A stretch of 20,056 nt of DNA from CAIKZJ01 sp964626015. GTDB lineage: Bacteria; Bacteroidota; Ignavibacteria; Tepidaquicellales; Tepidaquicellaceae. The notes under the pieces were generated by a model. It was not told the origin of the DNA and made no database searches. It saw nothing but the letters and a program-made list of their open reading frames with translations. Below are positions 1 through 6,827 of the stretch, in pieces (position 1 is the stretch's first letter; every line of letters starts with the position of its first letter). The stretch lies in contig CAZVCC010000054.1 in the NCBI GenBank assembly GCA_964626015.1, positions 1-20,056 on the forward strand, in the 5' to 3' direction. The translations under genes and the position numbers were made by a program.

Positions 1-2
1 CC

Positions 3-113
3 GCAGCGGTTCGACACGGGGAATCTATGACAAAACGGAAAGAGCGTATGGTTAATGGGGAGTTGGGAATGGCTGATTTAAAGGAACTTGAATATGTTGA
101 TTCATTATCTTAA
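3..113 (+). CDS. Possible 3' end of an unrecognised gene (partial)
   Basis: One frame is open from the window edge to a TAA stop at 111-113 and would encode about 36 C-terminal residues ending in LKELEYVDSLS. The end is hydrophilic and matches no family I recognise. The other two forward frames close earlier, at about 30 and 55. Part of the stretch (about 52-75) is G-rich with repeated TGGGGAGTTGGGAATGG-like words, so it could equally be non-coding repeat sequence with an accidental open frame. The gap to the next gene is only about 30 bp. Low confidence. Confidence 0.3.
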   Translation, partial: AAVRHGESMTKRKERMVNGELGMADLKELEYVDSLS

Positions 114-145
114 TTTTAATGTGGAATTATTATTAGGGATATATA

Positions 146-2278
146 ATGCTTTGTAAGATATATAATACGTTATTAATTACGTTTTTGCTCGTCTTTTTTG
201 TGACGGTTTCAGCTTTTACGCAGCTAAACTGGACCCCCGCCGGACTTGAGGGGGGTGTTATTAAGAGCCTTTTTGTAAGGTCGGATGGTGTCGTTTATGC
301 CGGTACACAAAGAGGGGTTTATCTTTCGGTGGATTTCGGTACTTCATGGACTAAAGGAACGAATAATGTATATCAATACGGAATTAATGCTGTTATTGTC
401 GTTGGGAATATGGTTTTCGCGGCTGCTGACAACGGCGGTTTTTATGTTTCTTATGATAACGGATATAATTTTTCACTTCTTAATTCCGGATACAACATAA
501 ATACTCTTTGCAATATTGATCAAGTTATTTATGCCGGACTCGGAAATACAATTACGAATTCGGGTATTGTTTACTCAACGAACTACGGCGTTAACTGGTC
601 GCAGTCTAACCTTCCCGGAAACACTGTGGTTAATGATATTGTTACGGATGATGTAGCACTTTATGCTGCAACGAATAACGGCGTTTACCTTGCTTATCAT
701 CCGGGTTCAAGCTGGATAAAATATGACGCGGGTATTCCCGCAAATACAAAGGTTTTCTCACTTAAAAAAGCAGGGTTTATTATTCTCGCAGCTACGGATA
801 AAGGCATATACAGGTCATCCGATAATGGCGGCACCTGGAGTGAGGCTAATAATGGTCTTAATACAAACCTGCCCTTCTTTTCGGTTACCACTCAGGGCAC
901 TAATGCTTACACTTGCCAGTTCGGAAAAGCGGTTTACAGGTCTTCTAACTATGGTGATGAATGGGTTCCTGTTTATACCGGGCTGACTGATTTTATGATA
1001 TATAAATTTGCCGTTTATAATACGTATCTGTTTGCTGCTTCAGCCGGAGGGGGTATGTATGTAACTGTTGATAACGGCGGTACTTGGTTTCCAAAAAATT
1101 CAGGTTTAAACGTCCATACTGTTAATGCCTTGCATACTGCCGGGAATGTAATGTACGCGGGTACTCATGGAGGGGGCGTTTACAGGAGTTTGAATCTCGG
1201 TGCAAACTGGTCGCCGAGAAACGAAATGCTCGGGAATACGATTGTTTACTCTTTTACGGATGCAGGGAATTTTATATACGCAGGAACTTTCGGAGGCATT
1301 TTCAGAAATAATGGTAGCGGCGTATGGGAGGCGATGAACACCGGTTTGAATGATTCTGTGGTTTTTGCTTTAAACTATAACGGCGCAAACCTATTTGCCG
1401 GTACTCAAAGCGGCGGTATTTACAGGTCTTCAAACTTCGGGAATTTCTGGACCAAACTTTCCGGTATTATTTTTAACGATACTATATATGCACTTGCAAA
1501 CATTGGCTCGGAAGTTTTTGCATCAACCAAAAGAAACGGTTTCGTAAAAAGCACTGACCAGGGAGATACGTGGCAAATAATAAACAATGGATTTACGAAT
1601 ATTCCATATTCTCTTTCGCTGGCAGTGAAAGGCAACAATATATACTCAAGTGTTTTTTACGGGTCACCTAAGACGGGAATATTTAAATCTACTGATTCGG
1701 GCAATTCATGGGGCTGGATAAGTAATCCCGTTTCTTCAGCAAGCTACTTTGTTCATACATTTCTTAACAGTATTTTTGCTTCATATTATGGGAATAACGG
1801 CGGTGAAATACGTGTCACTACGAACGAGGGTGCTAATTGGGTGCTGATTACACCAATACAGCCTCAATGGGGTACTAACTGCGACGTTAAATGTATTAAG
1901 GTTTTTTCTGATTATGTATACGCCGGTACATCGGGTAAATCACTTTGGAGAATTCCCGTTTCGTCAGTAATTTCGGTTAAGAATATTTCGGAAAATATAC
2001 CGGATAGGTATAACCTTTATCAGAATTACCCGAATCCGTTCAATGCGGGAACGGTTATCCGTTTTCAGTTGTCAGTTGAAAGCAAAATTACTATTAAGGT
2101 ATATGATGTACAAGGACGCGAAATCCAAACGCTCGTAAACGAACACCTAAAACCCGGTACTTATGAATCATCATTCGACGCTGCCTTACTGTCATCGGGG
2201 ATTTACTTTTACAAACTATTAATAAACGGCAGCACTCTCAACTATGCCGATACAAGAAAAATGCTCCTTCTAAAATGA
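146..2278 (+). CDS. Secreted Asp-box beta-propeller protein with T9SS type A sorting domain
   Basis: This 710-residue protein has a signal peptide (about residues 1-26, hydrophobic LLITFLLVFFVTVSAF). It then carries about eleven Asp-box/BNR-type repeats of the form S-x-D/N-x-G-x-x-W, for example SSDNGGTW, TVDNGGTW, SLNLGANW, STDQGDTW and STDSGNSW. They are spaced roughly 40-60 residues apart and are typical of sialidase/sortilin-like beta-propellers. Residues from about 618 form a C-terminal T9SS type A sorting domain (YQNYPNPFN, then VYDVQGRE, then GIYFYKL). The protein is therefore predicted to be exported by Sec, moved across the outer membrane by the Por/T9SS machinery and released or surface-anchored after C-terminal cleavage. 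The propeller suggests binding or glycan/protein interaction, but no catalytic residues are evident and the substrate is unknown. It stands alone on its strand; the next gene starts 76 bp later. Confidence 0.88.
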   Translation: MLCKIYNTLLITFLLVFFVTVSAFTQLNWTPAGLEGGVIKSLFVRSDGVVYAGTQRGVYLSVDFGTSWTKGTNNVYQYGINAVIVVGNMVFAAADNGGFYVSYDNGYNFSLLNSGYNINTLCNIDQVIYAGLGNTITNSGIVYSTNYGVNWSQSNLPGNTVVNDIVTDDVALYAATNNGVYLAYHPGSSWIKYDAGIPANTKVFSLKKAGFIILAATDKGIYRSSDNGGTWSEANNGLNTNLPFFSVTTQGTNAYTCQFGKAVYRSSNYGDEWVPVYTGLTDFMIYKFAVYNTYLFAASAGGGMYVTVDNGGTWFPKNSGLNVHTVNALHTAGNVMYAGTHGGGVYRSLNLGANWSPRNEMLGNTIVYSFTDAGNFIYAGTFGGIFRNNGSGVWEAMNTGLNDSVVFALNYNGANLFAGTQSGGIYRSSNFGNFWTKLSGIIFNDTIYALANIGSEVFASTKRNGFVKSTDQGDTWQIINNGFTNIPYSLSLAVKGNNIYSSVFYGSPKTGIFKSTDSGNSWGWISNPVSSASYFVHTFLNSIFASYYGNNGGEIRVTTNEGANWVLITPIQPQWGTNCDVKCIKVFSDYVYAGTSGKSLWRIPVSSVISVKNISENIPDRYNLYQNYPNPFNAGTVIRFQLSVESKITIKVYDVQGREIQTLVNEHLKPGTYESSFDAALLSSGIYFYKLLINGSTLNYADTRKMLLLK

Positions 2279-2302
2279 TTTTTATTTATAAGTAATTCTC
2301 CA

Positions 2303-2331
2303 TTGCTTAAATATTTTAGTCAATATATTTT
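2303..2331 (+). promoter_or_regulatory. Candidate Bacteroidota-type promoter
   Basis: TTG at 2303-2305 is followed after 18 bp by TATATTTT at 2324-2331. That matches the Bacteroidota -7 consensus TAnnTTTG in all fixed positions except the last G. It lies 23 bp before the isochorismatase-family start codon. The region is AT-rich, so a chance match is possible. Confidence 0.3.
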
Positions 2332-2354
2332 CACCTTTTAATAATAAAAACATT

Positions 2355-3005
2355 ATGCCCAATTACATTACACCCGAAACCTTAAACTCTAAAACTTCTG
2401 AGTGGCTGAAGAAAGTCTCTCCGTACAATAAATCTGATTTAAAAATTAATTCGGATAAATCTGCACTGCTTGTTATTGATATGCAGAATTTTTTCCTTGA
2501 CCCGGCTTCTCCAACTTTCACATGCGGAGGTCCGGTTATCTTGCCGAACATAAAAAGTCTTATAGATATATTTCGTGAGAAATCCAGACCGGTAATCTAT
2601 ACCTGCCATGTCCATCACCCTGAAAAATTAGACGCCGGTATTATGGAATGGTGGTGGAATGGTATGTGTATCGAAGATAGTGAAGAAAGCAAGGTTTATA
2701 AGTCCATCGCCCCCTTGAAAGGCGAGAAGATTGTTTACAAACATCGGTACTCTTCCTTTTATAATACCGATCTCGAAACCGTTCTAAGAGTTTTAAAGAT
2801 TGAAGATGTTGTTATCACAGGAATAATGACAAACATGTGCTGTGAGTCAACCGCACGCGACGCTTATTACAGGGATTACAGAGTTTTTTTTCCGGCTGAT
2901 GCAACGGGAAGCATAAATGAGGAAATGCACTTTGCAAGTTTGCTGAATCTATCGTTTGGATTTGCAAAAATTACTACAGCCGCTGAAATTATTTCGGAAA
3001 TGTAA
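2355..3005 (+). CDS. Isochorismatase-family cysteine hydrolase
   Basis: This 216-residue cytoplasmic enzyme has the normal length for the isochorismatase-like hydrolase superfamily (isochorismatases, nicotinamidases, N-carbamoyl amidohydrolases). The catalytic triad can be placed: Asp42 in ALLVIDMQNFFLD, Lys129 in KIVYKHRYSSF, and the nucleophile Cys162 in TGIMTNMCCESTARDA. The cis-peptide motif before the cysteine (GIMT) is also intact. The family hydrolyses isochorismate, nicotinamide or other small amides and ethers; sequence alone does not reveal which substrate is used here. The aromatic run MEWWWNGM near residue 100 lies where family members differ in substrate pocket. There is no operon partner: the neighbours are 76 bp upstream and 300 bp downstream on the other strand. 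The ATG at 2355 is the only start that keeps the whole fold. Confidence 0.85.
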   Translation: MPNYITPETLNSKTSEWLKKVSPYNKSDLKINSDKSALLVIDMQNFFLDPASPTFTCGGPVILPNIKSLIDIFREKSRPVIYTCHVHHPEKLDAGIMEWWWNGMCIEDSEESKVYKSIAPLKGEKIVYKHRYSSFYNTDLETVLRVLKIEDVVITGIMTNMCCESTARDAYYRDYRVFFPADATGSINEEMHFASLLNLSFGFAKITTAAEIISEM

Positions 3006-3009
3006 TTAT

Positions 3010-3030
3010 AAGCAGGGTTGTCTGCTTTTC
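3010..3030 (+). terminator. Weak intrinsic terminator after the hydrolase gene
   Basis: A 6-bp perfect stem AAGCAG (3010-3015) / CTGCTT (3022-3027) with a 6-nt loop is followed by a short T-rich tail (TTCT). It starts 5 bp after the stop codon of the isochorismatase-family gene. The stem is short, so termination strength is uncertain. Confidence 0.4.
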
Positions 3031-3062
3031 TGAATTAGTTACCCCGTTACAAATCAAAATAA

Positions 3063-3305
3063 TTTTCCTCTGTGCTACTATGATTAAAAACTGTGTAATA
3101 AAAACAAACTTTTATAAAAGAAAAAGGCTTAACAGTTTTCTTTGTCTCCTTTGCTAAAAATATTTATTAAACAACAATATAATATGTTTTCTCTGCGCTT
3201 TCTGGGTACTCTGCGGTTAAATTCTTTTTTAGTGTTTGTCTTTATTTTGTTTGTAGCTCTAGCTACGCCGTGGGCTCTGTGAACTCTGTGGTTAAAGACA
3301 GTTCT
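3063..3305. repeat. Cluster of four degenerate CTCTGTG-type intergenic repeats
   Basis: This gene-free stretch holds four diverged copies of one theme: a T-rich start, one or two CTCTG(T/C)G words, then a G/C-TTAAA end. Copy A is at 3063-3092 (TTTTCCTCTGTGC ... GATTAAAAAC), copy B at 3134-3160 (TTTTCTTTGTCTCC ... GCTAAAAA), copy C at 3187-3230 (TTTTCTCTGCGC ... CTCTGCGGTTAAATTC) and copy D at about 3268-3305 (GGCTCTGTG ... CTCTGTGGTTAAAGAC). A small palindrome GTAGCTCTAGCTAC sits at 3253-3266. Words of this type recur between genes in many unrelated environmental bacteria; their function is not known. No coding frame of note is present. Confidence 0.55.
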
Positions 3306-3767
3306 TTATTTCGAAAGAATTCTTTTTGAATTTTGCGCCCATTCTGTTATTAATTCTGCCTCCTCGTCGGATAACCTGGCGGAAGGATGCAATAGAGTAT
3401 ACATCGTCAGGGGCATTTCACCCTTTTTCACCGTCTTTTCAATCTCATCGAGAAGGTCTACCATTTCCTGTTTATCATAATCCGCCCACAGCGAAAAGTT
3501 CAGGTGCTCACGCCCCTCCTCAACATCATTCTTTATCAGATAAACTATCGGAGAGATTTTGCTGTACCACGGCCAGTCTGTTCGATAAGAATGACAGTCA
3601 TAACAAGATGTTTCAAGCTTTCTCTGCACATTCTCCGGAACCTGCAATTTCAGCGTTATTAATTTTGTCCTGTCTTCAACAGGATTAACAGTCTCCGGCT
3701 TGAAGAACTGAAGAGCTATAACAGCAAATATTAATAACAACAATATTCCTCTGAAGAAATTACCCAT
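3306..3767 (-). CDS. Membrane-anchored haem-binding (CxxCH) protein
   Basis: This 153-residue protein has an uncleaved or lipid-independent N-terminal membrane helix (GILLLLIFAVIALQFF, residues about 7-22), followed by a periplasmic domain. The single c-type haem attachment motif CYDCH lies at about residues 55-59 within SCYDCHSYRTDWPWYSKISP. This context is typical of the Haem_bd (PF14376) family of small cytochromes in Bacteroidota. A Met in GEMPLTMY (about residues 116-123) could be the distal haem ligand. It is expected to act in the periplasm as an electron carrier or to serve a cytochrome-linked process; a partner is not encoded next to it. The upstream neighbour on the same strand is 184 bp away, so it is probably transcribed alone. 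Confidence 0.8.
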   Translation of the reverse strand: MGNFFRGILLLLIFAVIALQFFKPETVNPVEDRTKLITLKLQVPENVQRKLETSCYDCHSYRTDWPWYSKISPIVYLIKNDVEEGREHLNFSLWADYDKQEMVDLLDEIEKTVKKGEMPLTMYTLLHPSARLSDEEAELITEWAQNSKRILSK

Positions 3768-3951
3768 ATAAAATTTTTCCTTTAATTTTCAAAAGTCAAT
3801 TAAATAAAATTCCCTTTCATGCAGGGTTTTTAACCGTCTTCCCTGCTTGTGTGTATTGCTAATTTGTAAACATATAAACAAAAGAATACAAACAGGCAAT
3901 ACATACCGGAATATGAAAAACTTTATATTGTTTCACGGTAGTAAGAACAAC

Positions 3952-5271
3952 CTATTTAAATACCACTTTTAACGAGTCGCTGCCTGTTCTTGACCTGATG
4001 TATCTTTCGAGTTTTTCTCTATCCGCAATGCTTAGCAGTTCTGTCCTTTTCTTCGTTGATGTTACCGTCAGCGAGGATAGTGAATCTTGCAAATATTGTA
4101 TCCCGGTTATCGAAGGATAAAACATACTTAATTCAAGCATCATCTTTTCTCTCTGAAGTGAGTCCGCTAAGTTTAATGTAATGCCCGTTTCAAGCTGCTT
4201 AACTCTCGCTTCGAGTAAACTTTTATCTTTAAGTAATACCTCCAGTTTATCTCCTATATCGGTGTCTATTCTGTTTTCTATTGATTCTATCTTGTACGCC
4301 TGGTCAAGATGCTGAAGGCGAAGCCCCATTGAACCAAAGTCTGAATTAAGAATTTGTTGAAGCGTATCTTCTTCTTCTGCTCTGTACACATCGCCGGTGT
4401 AAAATATTCTGAGAGTTTTTGTTGTATCCGATTTTATAAGTTTCCAGTTTAGAACACTGCGGTTCTTTTCATCAAAGTTCTGTGCAATAAGAGTCTTTAT
4501 TTTCTTTTGTTCATTTGCATCTTTAATTATTCCGTAAAAAATTACAGAGCTCGGAACAGAAACGATAAAAACAAACAATAAAATCAAGCGTCTTATTCTT
4601 GATTTAACAGACCTGTCAAGATATTTCTTAACGGGAAATTTTAAGTATCTTATTATAAGCACTGCCGATAGACTTATAAACACGGCGTTTATAAAGAACA
4701 GATAAAAGGCTCCGCCGAAAAAATAAGGATCTCCGCTGGCTATTCCATACCCCGCAGTACAAATAGGCGGCATTAATGCGGTTGCTATCGCAACACCCGG
4801 TATTGAAGTTGCCATTCCCTTTCTCGTTCCCGCTACTATACCCGCCATTCCTCCGAATAAAGCTATGCCTATATCAAGCAGGGTTGGGGTTGTCCTTGCA
4901 ACTAATTCTGTCGTTGCTGAACCGAGAGGAGAAAGTATAAAATACAATGTGCTGATAAAAAGGCTAAGCATAATAGCAAATACAAACTCTTTAAAAGATG
5001 CAATCAGAAGCTCTTTGTCGTAAATTCCGACACTCAATCCTATCCCAAGTATGGGAGACATAAGCGGAGATATAAGCATCGCACCAATTATTACCGCCGG
5101 GGAATTCGTGTCAAGCCCTATTGATGCCAGTATCGCAGAACTCACTAAATACCAGAGGTTTGCGCCTTTTATATATATGTTTTCCTTTAGATTGCTTATT
5201 GCATATTCCTTGTCACTGTCCGTTCTTATGTTGACAGCGCTTATCAGCCATCTGAATGTAAATTTGTTCAT
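3952..5271 (-). CDS. DUF389 family multi-pass membrane protein (true start inside the assembly-gap duplication)
   Basis: I place the start at the ATG whose complement is 5269-5271 (MNKFTFRWLISAVNIRT), giving 439 residues. A longer reading frame that runs through the N-gap to 5406 exists only because a 55-bp stretch is duplicated around the Ns. The family (DUF389/TIGR00341) is recognised from GAMLISPLMSPILGIGLSVG and from GGMAGIVAGTRKGM ... IPGVAIATALMPPICTAGYG. There are about six hydrophobic segments in the first 250 residues. These are followed by a soluble C-terminal half with a probable coiled coil (KLEVLLKDKSLLEARVKQLE) that is expected to lie outside the membrane core. The molecular function of the family is not established. 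It is divergent from the arsenic operon, with about 140 bp of real sequence shared between the two starts. Confidence 0.85.
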   Translation of the reverse strand: MNKFTFRWLISAVNIRTDSDKEYAISNLKENIYIKGANLWYLVSSAILASIGLDTNSPAVIIGAMLISPLMSPILGIGLSVGIYDKELLIASFKEFVFAIMLSLFISTLYFILSPLGSATTELVARTTPTLLDIGIALFGGMAGIVAGTRKGMATSIPGVAIATALMPPICTAGYGIASGDPYFFGGAFYLFFINAVFISLSAVLIIRYLKFPVKKYLDRSVKSRIRRLILLFVFIVSVPSSVIFYGIIKDANEQKKIKTLIAQNFDEKNRSVLNWKLIKSDTTKTLRIFYTGDVYRAEEEDTLQQILNSDFGSMGLRLQHLDQAYKIESIENRIDTDIGDKLEVLLKDKSLLEARVKQLETGITLNLADSLQREKMMLELSMFYPSITGIQYLQDSLSSLTVTSTKKRTELLSIADREKLERYIRSRTGSDSLKVVFK

Positions 5272-5431
5272 CGTACNNNNNNNNNNNNNNNNNNNNNNNN
5301 NNNNNNNNNNNNNNNNNNNNNNNNNNNNNNNNNNNNNNNNNNNNNNNNNNNNNNNNNNNNNNNNNNNNNNNNNNNNGTTCTTATGTTGACAGCGCTTATC
5401 AGCCATCTGAATGTAAATTTGTTCATCGTAC
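5222..5431. other. Assembly gap: 100 Ns flanked by a 55-bp exact duplication
   Basis: Positions 5277-5376 are exactly 100 N, the usual placeholder for a gap of unknown size. The 55 bases before it (5222-5276) are repeated without a mismatch directly after it (5377-5431). The two contig ends therefore probably overlap, and the scaffolder inserted Ns instead of merging them. If the copies are collapsed, the DUF389 gene reads through cleanly to its ATG and about 155 bp of this window do not exist in the genome. Confidence 0.88.
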
Positions 5432-5519
5432 TAAAATAGAAAATTTTCGATTAACATAAAACTAATTAGAAAATAATTATGTACCGGTATTTAAACGATT
5501 ATATTTTTTGCTTAAGGAC

Positions 5520-5550
5520 TTGAACAATACGATTATCATTTCTATATTTA
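5520..5550 (+). promoter_or_regulatory. Candidate promoter of the arsenic operon
   Basis: TTG at 5520-5522 is followed after 20 bp by TATATTTA at 5543-5550, one base away from the Bacteroidota -7 consensus TAnnTTTG. The -7-like box lies in the spacer of the inverted repeat at 5532-5563. A regulator bound there would cover the RNA polymerase site, as expected for an ArsR-repressed promoter. The arsR ATG follows 18 bp later. Confidence 0.5.
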
Positions 5551-5563
5551 ACGAAATGTTAAT
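5532..5563. promoter_or_regulatory. Candidate ArsR operator, copy 1 (upstream of arsR)
   Basis: There is an imperfect inverted repeat of ATTATCATTTC (5532-5542) and GAAATGTTAAT (5553-5563) around a 10-bp spacer; 10 of 11 arm positions pair. It ends 5 bp before the arsR start codon and covers the -7-like box. A 27-base core (5532-5558) recurs in opposite orientation at 5922-5948 with 25 of 27 identities, which makes chance unlikely. ArsR-family repressors typically bind such hyphenated palindromes and are autoregulatory. Confidence 0.7.
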
Positions 5564-5568
5564 TCACA

Positions 5569-5913
5569 ATGCTTGAGAAACAGGAAAAAATTTTTAAAGC
5601 TCTCTCTGACAACAGCAGAATAAGGATTGTTAAAATGCTCCAGAGAAAACCCCTATGCGTATGCGAGATTCGCGAAATACTAAATCTTGCAACCTCAACA
5701 GTCTCTAAACACCTCAGCATCCTTCGTGAAGCTGGGCTTATAGCTGACTGGAAGGACGGTAAATGGATTAACTACAAGATAAATCCCGAGCCGGACCCCC
5801 TTGCATCAAATGCTCTCTTATATATACAAATGCAAATCGAGGACGACGAGACGATTAAAAACGACAGGAAAAAAATTATAGGTGTTGACAGGAATATATT
5901 ATGCTGTAACTAA
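5569..5913 (+). CDS. arsR: ArsR/SmtB-family arsenic-responsive repressor
   Basis: This 114-residue winged helix-turn-helix repressor has the normal family length. The DNA-recognition region is LATSTVSKHLSILREAGLI (about residues 40-58), followed by the wing WKDGKWINYKI. The inducer site is in PLCVCEI: Cys30 and Cys32 align with the first two ligands of the classical ELCVCDLC arsenite site, but the position of the third cysteine is Arg35. The C-terminus ends in LCCN (Cys112, Cys113), which could supply the missing thiolate. Arsenite or methylarsenite binding is expected to release the protein from DNA. It is the first gene of the arsenic operon and is flanked by two copies of an inverted-repeat operator, so autoregulation is likely. 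The arsM gene follows after 57 bp. Confidence 0.92.
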   Translation: MLEKQEKIFKALSDNSRIRIVKMLQRKPLCVCEIREILNLATSTVSKHLSILREAGLIADWKDGKWINYKINPEPDPLASNALLYIQMQIEDDETIKNDRKKIIGVDRNILCCN

Positions 5914-5921
5914 TTCCAATT

Positions 5922-5948
5922 CATTTCGTTTAATATAGAAATGATATT
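5922..5948. promoter_or_regulatory. Candidate ArsR operator, copy 2 (between arsR and arsM)
   Basis: A perfect 6-bp inverted repeat CATTTC (5922-5927) / GAAATG (5938-5943) surrounds a 10-bp spacer. These are the same arms and the same spacing as at 5537-5558. Read on the opposite strand, the upstream copy matches this one at 25 of 27 positions, including the spacer. It sits 22 bp before the arsM start, so the repressor may also control or block transcription entering arsM, or there may be a second internal promoter here. Confidence 0.7.
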
Positions 5949-5970
5949 TTTAAATTTTTAATATTGTCAC

Positions 5971-6810
5971 ATGAAAAATCCAGAAGAAATTAAAGAAGTG
6001 GTACGCGAAAAATATGCGGAAATAGCTAATCAGTCAAAGACTGTTAACGAAGCATCATGCTGTGGTGTAGGCAGCTGTACAGGTGTCGATTATACAGTTT
6101 TCTCGGAAGACTATTCAAAACTTAAAGGCTACAATCCCGATGCCGACCTCGGACTTGGATGCGGCCTGCCTACCGAGTTTGCTCTTATTAAAGAAGGTGA
6201 CGTCGTAATCGACCTCGGCTCTGGTGCGGGTAACGATGCTTTTGTCGCACGAGCAATAGCCGGGGACAAAGGAAAGGTAATTGGAATTGACTTCACCGAT
6301 GAAATGATTAGTAAAGCTCGTGAAAACGCTGATAAACTCGGCTTCAATAACGTTGAGTTCAGAAAAGGCGATATTGAAAACATGCCCGTAACAGCCAGTA
6401 AGGCGGACGTTATAATCAGCAACTGCGTATTAAACCTCGTCCCCGATAAAGAGAAGGCGTTCAAAGAAATATTCAGAGTGCTCAAACCCGGGGGACATTT
6501 TTCTGTATCCGATGTAGTTGCTTCAGGAGAACTTCCTGCGTCCATTAAATCTGGTGCAGAACTCTATGCAGGCTGTGTTTCCGGCGCTATTATTAAAGAA
6601 GAATATCTCGGATTAATTGAAAAGACAGGATTTGACAACATTAAGGTTCAAAAGGAAAGAGTTATAGAAATCCCTGATGATATCTACCTGAAGTTTATCA
6701 CGGTTGATGAGTTAAAGAAATTTAAAGAGTCCGGTGTTAACCTTATAAGTATAAATGTATATGCCGATAAACCGGTAAATTGCTGTGACCCAAAAACAGG
6801 CTGCTGCTAA
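5971..6810 (+). CDS. arsM: Arsenite S-adenosylmethionine methyltransferase
   Basis: This 279-residue cytoplasmic enzyme transfers methyl groups from SAM to trivalent arsenic, giving mono-, di- and trimethylated products. The SAM-binding Rossmann fold is seen as VVIDLGSGAGNDAFVA (residues about 78-93) and GIDFTDEMI. The three cysteines that bind As(III) in ArsM enzymes can be placed: Cys64 in GLGCGLPTEF, Cys152 in ISNCVLNLVP and Cys202 in LYAGCVSGAI. An N-terminal cysteine cluster (EASCCGVGSCTG, Cys30/31/36) and a C-terminal cluster (NCCDPKTGCC, Cys271/272/278/279) add further thiols. They are seen in many bacterial ArsM proteins and may help capture arsenite. It lies 57 bp after arsR, with a predicted ArsR site in that gap, and 17 bp before arsC. 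Confidence 0.95.
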   Translation: MKNPEEIKEVVREKYAEIANQSKTVNEASCCGVGSCTGVDYTVFSEDYSKLKGYNPDADLGLGCGLPTEFALIKEGDVVIDLGSGAGNDAFVARAIAGDKGKVIGIDFTDEMISKARENADKLGFNNVEFRKGDIENMPVTASKADVIISNCVLNLVPDKEKAFKEIFRVLKPGGHFSVSDVVASGELPASIKSGAELYAGCVSGAIIKEEYLGLIEKTGFDNIKVQKERVIEIPDDIYLKFITVDELKKFKESGVNLISINVYADKPVNCCDPKTGCC

Positions 6811-6827
6811 TATTTTATAATTTTATT

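Noticed and set aside
6..30. GGTTCGACACGGGG resembling a tRNA T-arm
   Set aside because: The flanking bases do not form the 5-bp T stem and no CCA-like acceptor end follows.
3253..3266. Perfect short palindrome GTAGCTCTAGCTAC
   Set aside because: The 2-nt centre and lack of a T-run exclude a terminator; with a single copy there is no evidence for a binding site.
3326..3688. 120-residue open frame on the plus strand opposite the haem-binding gene
   Set aside because: It is antisense to a gene with a clear CxxCH domain and shows no recognisable domain or signal.
5272..5406. N-terminal extension of the DUF389 protein through the N-gap to an ATG at 5406
   Set aside because: It reads the duplicated 55-mer in a different frame and crosses 100 Ns; it disappears when the duplicate is collapsed.
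5450..5480. Possible third ArsR operator (ATTAACAT ... AGAAAATAATTAT)
   Set aside because: The outer ends resemble the two good sites, but the CATTTC/GAAATG core is broken and a gap is needed; the match may reflect AT-richness alone.
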